Shown: one piece after another, positions 42,869-45,498 of the stretch
How the letters are laid out: every line of letters begins with the position of its first letter
Numbering within the stretch: the stretch's first letter is position 1
From: Clostridiales bacterium
Lineage (GTDB): Bacteria; Bacillota; Clostridia; TANB77; CAG-508
Assembly: GCA_015056485.1 (NCBI GenBank)
Contig: SVGD01000012.1
Coordinates: 1-45,498 of the forward strand
Length of the DNA stretch: 45,498 nt
Reading direction: 5' to 3'
The notes under the pieces: model-generated
What the model was told of the DNA's origin: nothing
What the model saw: the letters and a program-made list of their open reading frames with translations, nothing else
Database searches by the model: none
Translations under genes and position numbers: made by a program

Positions 42869-44368
42869 ATGCAAGACAAAGAACAGAGTATTTATATATC
42901 AATTGATTTAAAAAGTTTTTATGCATCTGTTGAATGTATAGAAAGAGGACTTGACCCTAATACAACTAATTTAGTTGTAGCTGATAGTAGTCGTACAGAA
43001 AAAACAGTTTGCCTTGCAGTTACTCCTACACTAAAGTCTTATGGAATATCAGGAAGGGCTCGATTATTCGAAGTTATTCAAAAATTAAAAGAGGTTAATG
43101 CAGAACGAAAAAGAAAAACACAACAACATATTTTAAAAGGAAAATCTTTTGATGATAAAGAGTTAAAAAACAAACCAAATTATGAAGTCGATTTTATTAT
43201 AGCACCACCTAGAATGTCTTATTATATGGAATATAGCAAAAGAATTTATAGTGTATATTTAAAATATTTTGCACCTGAAGATATATATGCGTATTCTATA
43301 GATGAAATTTTTTGTGATATTACGCATTATTTAAAAATATATAACATGTCGGCTAGAGAATTAGTAACTAAAGTAATACAAGATGTTTATGAAACAACAG
43401 GAATAACAGCTACAGCAGGAATTGGAACGAATTTATATTTGTGCAAAGTCGCAATGGATATTGTTGCAAAACATGTTAAGCCAGATAAAAATGGTGTTAG
43501 AATTGCAGGACTTGATGAAATTACTTACAGAAAAATGCTATGGGAACACAAACCTATAACTGATTTTTGGAGAGTAGGCAAAGGTTATGCAAAAAAATTA
43601 GAAAAGTATGGAATGTATACAATGGGAGATGTAGCAAGAATGTCTTTGCAAAATGAAGACTTTCTTTATGAACTATTCGGTGTAAATGCAGAATTGTTAA
43701 TTGACCATAGTTGGGGATGGGAATGTGTTACTATTGAAAGTATAAAAGAATATAAGCCACAATCAAATAGTATATGTTCGGGACAAGTTTTACACACTCC
43801 TTATAATTATGAAGATACAAAACTTATTGTTAAAGAAATGACAGAGTTACTAACATTAGATTTAGTAAAAAAGAATTTAGTTACAAATCAAATAGTACTT
43901 GAAATTGGATATGATATTGATAACTTAACAATTCCAACAATAAGTGAAAACTATAAAGGTGAAATTACATTTGATAGATATGGAAGAAAAGTACCTAAAC
44001 ATGCTCATGGAACAATTAATTTAGACCATCAAACATCATCAACAAAAATTATTATGGAAGCGGCAATTAATTTATATGATAGAATTATAAATAATAAACT
44101 TTTAGTAAGAAGAATTAATATTACAGCAAATAATGTAGTTAATGTTTCAGAAGTAAAGGAAAAGCCATATGAACAAATTGATTTATTTATTGATTATGAT
44201 GAAATTAATAAGAACAGAAAAAAAGAATTAGCTGAAAGAGAAATACAAAAAGCGATGATAAATATAAAAAGTAAATATGGAAAGAATGCAATTTTAAAAG
44301 GGATGAATTTACAAAAAGAAGGAACTACAATAGAAAGAAATAGTCAAATAGGAGGACATAAAGAATAG
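42869..44368 (+). CDS. Y-family DNA polymerase (UmuC/UvrX-like)
   Basis: The 499-aa translesion polymerase has IYISIDLKSFYASVECIERG (residues about 7-26, carrying the first catalytic Asp), then YGISGRARLFEV and YAYSIDEIFCDIT (about 144-156) with the catalytic DE pair. A helix-hairpin-helix region (FWRVGKGYAKKLEKYG, about 233) and a little-finger domain (about 310-440) follow. UvrX/YqjW-type enzymes in Firmicutes are usually paired with a YolD-like protein, as here 13 bases downstream. I chose the ATG with GGAGG seven bases upstream; a longer frame would start in the promoter. Confidence 0.92.
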   Translation: MQDKEQSIYISIDLKSFYASVECIERGLDPNTTNLVVADSSRTEKTVCLAVTPTLKSYGISGRARLFEVIQKLKEVNAERKRKTQQHILKGKSFDDKELKNKPNYEVDFIIAPPRMSYYMEYSKRIYSVYLKYFAPEDIYAYSIDEIFCDITHYLKIYNMSARELVTKVIQDVYETTGITATAGIGTNLYLCKVAMDIVAKHVKPDKNGVRIAGLDEITYRKMLWEHKPITDFWRVGKGYAKKLEKYGMYTMGDVARMSLQNEDFLYELFGVNAELLIDHSWGWECVTIESIKEYKPQSNSICSGQVLHTPYNYEDTKLIVKEMTELLTLDLVKKNLVTNQIVLEIGYDIDNLTIPTISENYKGEITFDRYGRKVPKHAHGTINLDHQTSSTKIIMEAAINLYDRIINNKLLVRRINITANNVVNVSEVKEKPYEQIDLFIDYDEINKNRKKELAEREIQKAMINIKSKYGKNAILKGMNLQKEGTTIERNSQIGGHKE

Positions 44369-44381
44369 AAAGGAGCATAAT

Positions 44382-44585
44382 ATGAAGAATACAGGAAAAT
44401 ATGATGATATTATAAAATTACCTTATCATGGAGTAAAAAAACATCATCATATGTCATTAGAAGCAAGGTCAGCACAATTTGCTCCTTTTTCGGCATTGAC
44501 TGGATATGATGAGGTGATAAGAGAAGCGATAGCTACCCAGCAAAAAAATGCAGAGCAATGTAAGGTCACCATTGATTATCCGTGA
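44382..44585 (+). CDS. YolD-like protein, truncated at its 3' end
   Basis: The 67-aa product has the YolD-like N-terminus: YDDIIKLPYHGVKKHHHMSL then EARSAQFAPFSALTGYDEVI. These proteins accompany Y-family polymerases and are normally well over 100 aa. Here the frame diverges after AIATQQKN and ends within a stretch resembling the GC-rich repeat family (AAGGTCACCATTGATTATCC). It looks shortened by a repeat insertion or rearrangement, or it could be a naturally short member. Confidence 0.75.
   Translation: MKNTGKYDDIIKLPYHGVKKHHHMSLEARSAQFAPFSALTGYDEVIREAIATQQKNAEQCKVTIDYP
44562..44583 (+). repeat. Degenerate GC-rich repeat core at the yolD-like 3' end
   Basis: The core GGTCACCATTGATTATCCG resembles the unit at 7043 (GGCGACCATTGATCGTC...) with several changes. 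It forms the last codons of the yolD-like gene. Confidence 0.4.
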
Positions 44586-44648
44586 AAAAATGTTTTTATA
44601 AAAAGTTATAAAAAAAATAAAATGTTGTAAACAACAAAATGCTTTTAG

Positions 44649-44677
44649 TTGATTATAAAAAGATTTTATGGTATTAT
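44649..44677 (+). promoter_or_regulatory. Promoter (TTGATT-17-TATTAT)
   Basis: It has moderate boxes with correct spacing and lies 33 bases before the MFS gene. Confidence 0.6.
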
Positions 44678-44710
44678 GCATGTAAATAATAGTTCATTGG
44701 AGGATTACAA

Positions 44711-45498
44711 ATGCAAAATGATACGGATGTACAAATGAGAAAAAGAAATATGAAATTGTTTCCTACATATAAAAAATTAGCTTGGGATTATTTATTTTAT
44801 TATTCAATTGATTTTTTATTTTTAACACAAATAAAAAATCTAAGTGCTGCGGATGTGGTTTTAGCAAATTCAATTAAATATTTATTTGGAATATTTATAC
44901 AAATACCAGCGAATATAATACTAGAGTTTCTAGGTAGAAAAAATAGCATTATATTAGGAAATATATTAAATTGCTTTTATTTATTAATGTTTATGATGAC
45001 AGGAAATTTATTTGACTTAATTTTAGCAAAATTTATATCTTCATTAGCTGTTTCAATAAAAGAAATATCAGAGCCGGGATTGCTAAATGCTTCAATTCCA
45101 CCGTCAAAACACAAAAGTGATATATTTGCAAAAATAAATGCAAAAGGTGCTTCTGGATTTTATATTTTAAGTGCAATATCGAAAATTATAGGAGGCTTTT
45201 TATTTGAAATAAATGGATATATTCCAATGATACTTTGCTTAATTACATTAATAATTGTTAGTATAATGTCAATCTTATATATAGAGCCTATTAAAAAGAA
45301 AAATAATAGAAGCAATGCAACAAATATGGTAAAAAAACAAATCAAAGATATAAGAGATGGATTTGAATTTATATTAAAATCAGAAAGATTAAAAGCATTA
45401 ATATTATCGGCATCATTAATAGCAAGTTTTTTATCAATATTAATAAATTATAGAACAAGTCTTTTAAACGATATAGGAATATCAGCATATATAATATC
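44711..45498 (+). CDS. MFS transporter, cut by the right edge of the window
   Basis: The frame is open from ATG to the window end (262 codons), so the C-terminal part is missing. GGAGG lies about nine bases upstream. At least six hydrophobic helices are visible, with LEFLGRKNSIILGN (loop 2-3) and ISEPGLLNASIPPSKHKSD. The latter region aligns with the frameshifted MFS gene at 11413, which makes this a useful internal reference for the repaired junction there. No in-frame CGG. The substrate is unknown. Confidence 0.8.
   Translation, partial: MQNDTDVQMRKRNMKLFPTYKKLAWDYLFYYSIDFLFLTQIKNLSAADVVLANSIKYLFGIFIQIPANIILEFLGRKNSIILGNILNCFYLLMFMMTGNLFDLILAKFISSLAVSIKEISEPGLLNASIPPSKHKSDIFAKINAKGASGFYILSAISKIIGGFLFEINGYIPMILCLITLIIVSIMSILYIEPIKKKNNRSNATNMVKKQIKDIRDGFEFILKSERLKALILSASLIASFLSILINYRTSLLNDIGISAYII

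Overview
This is a low-GC, mostly A+T-rich window. Gene content and signals (sigma-A-type TTGACA-17-TATAAT promoters, GGAGG ribosome sites, TspO, peptidase T, standalone PncC/CinA-C, LTA-synthase-like protein, YolD next to a Y-family polymerase, possible spore-photoproduct-lyase-like fragment at the left edge) point to an uncultured Firmicute of the class Clostridia, probably gut-derived. This placement is inference. No tRNA, rRNA, CRISPR array, transposase or phage structural gene was seen.

Two gene populations are interleaved. Class A, about 85% of the coding DNA, has very AT-rich codon use, runs mainly on the + strand and sits in tight operons. Class B comprises eight single-gene units: 385-732, 1880-2275, 14041-14949, 15191-16243, 16439-17656, 17982-18173, 19966-20520 and 23066-23296. 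These are richer in GC and use CGC/CGT/CGG freely. Each has its own promoter and usually a terminator. Six of the eight promoters carry a related ATGTAA/TTACAT element in the 17-bp spacer.

The main discovery candidate concerns decoding. In class A genes I found only five in-frame CGG codons, and each lies exactly where the reading frame must shift +1. They are one in an MFS transporter (11797), two in uvrA (23633 and 26010) and two in the small gene behind uvrA (26578 and 26591). Skipping the C of each CGG, so that the next triplet is GGN (Gly), restores full-length proteins. In uvrA the restored residues are the Walker A glycine and the glycine just before the second ABC signature. This suggests CGG has no arginine decoding in this organism and acts as a +1 frameshift codon, or as a quadruplet CGGN read as glycine. 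Class B genes contain four in-frame CGG codons that must be plain arginine, so the two populations appear to follow different codes.

Layout. 1-2400: edge fragment, TspO, a deoxyribosyltransferase-like protein and two class B genes. 2500-7040: operon of a DXS-type enzyme, a 2-hydroxyacid dehydrogenase homologue, PepT and a YgjV-like membrane protein. 7200-9713: cysteine hydrolase, HAD phosphatase and a diaminopentanoate-dehydrogenase-like enzyme. 9921-13877: DMT transporter, lipoprotein and two MFS proteins. 13.9-18.2 kb: class B block. 18.3-19.9 kb: GGCT-like, YkgJ-like and HAD genes. 20.9-27.0 kb: uvrB, uvrA, a co-oriented small gene and a tiny Asn-rich protein. 27.3-31.5 kb: CinA-C, LTA-synthase-like, HisJ-like and an unknown. 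31.6-37.7 kb: heterodimeric ABC exporter and a MacB-like ABC protein. 37.8-39.9 kb: ferredoxin-thioredoxin-reductase-like protein, thioredoxin, then a yybP-ykoY Mn2+ riboswitch before a CaCA antiporter. 40-45.5 kb: ABC-F, HAD, Y-family polymerase, YolD-like protein and an MFS protein cut by the right edge.

A family of short GC-rich palindromic repeats, core TGTAGGGGC..., is scattered between class A genes. One copy sits in frame inside uvrA and a degenerate one lies at the 3' end of the yolD-like gene.
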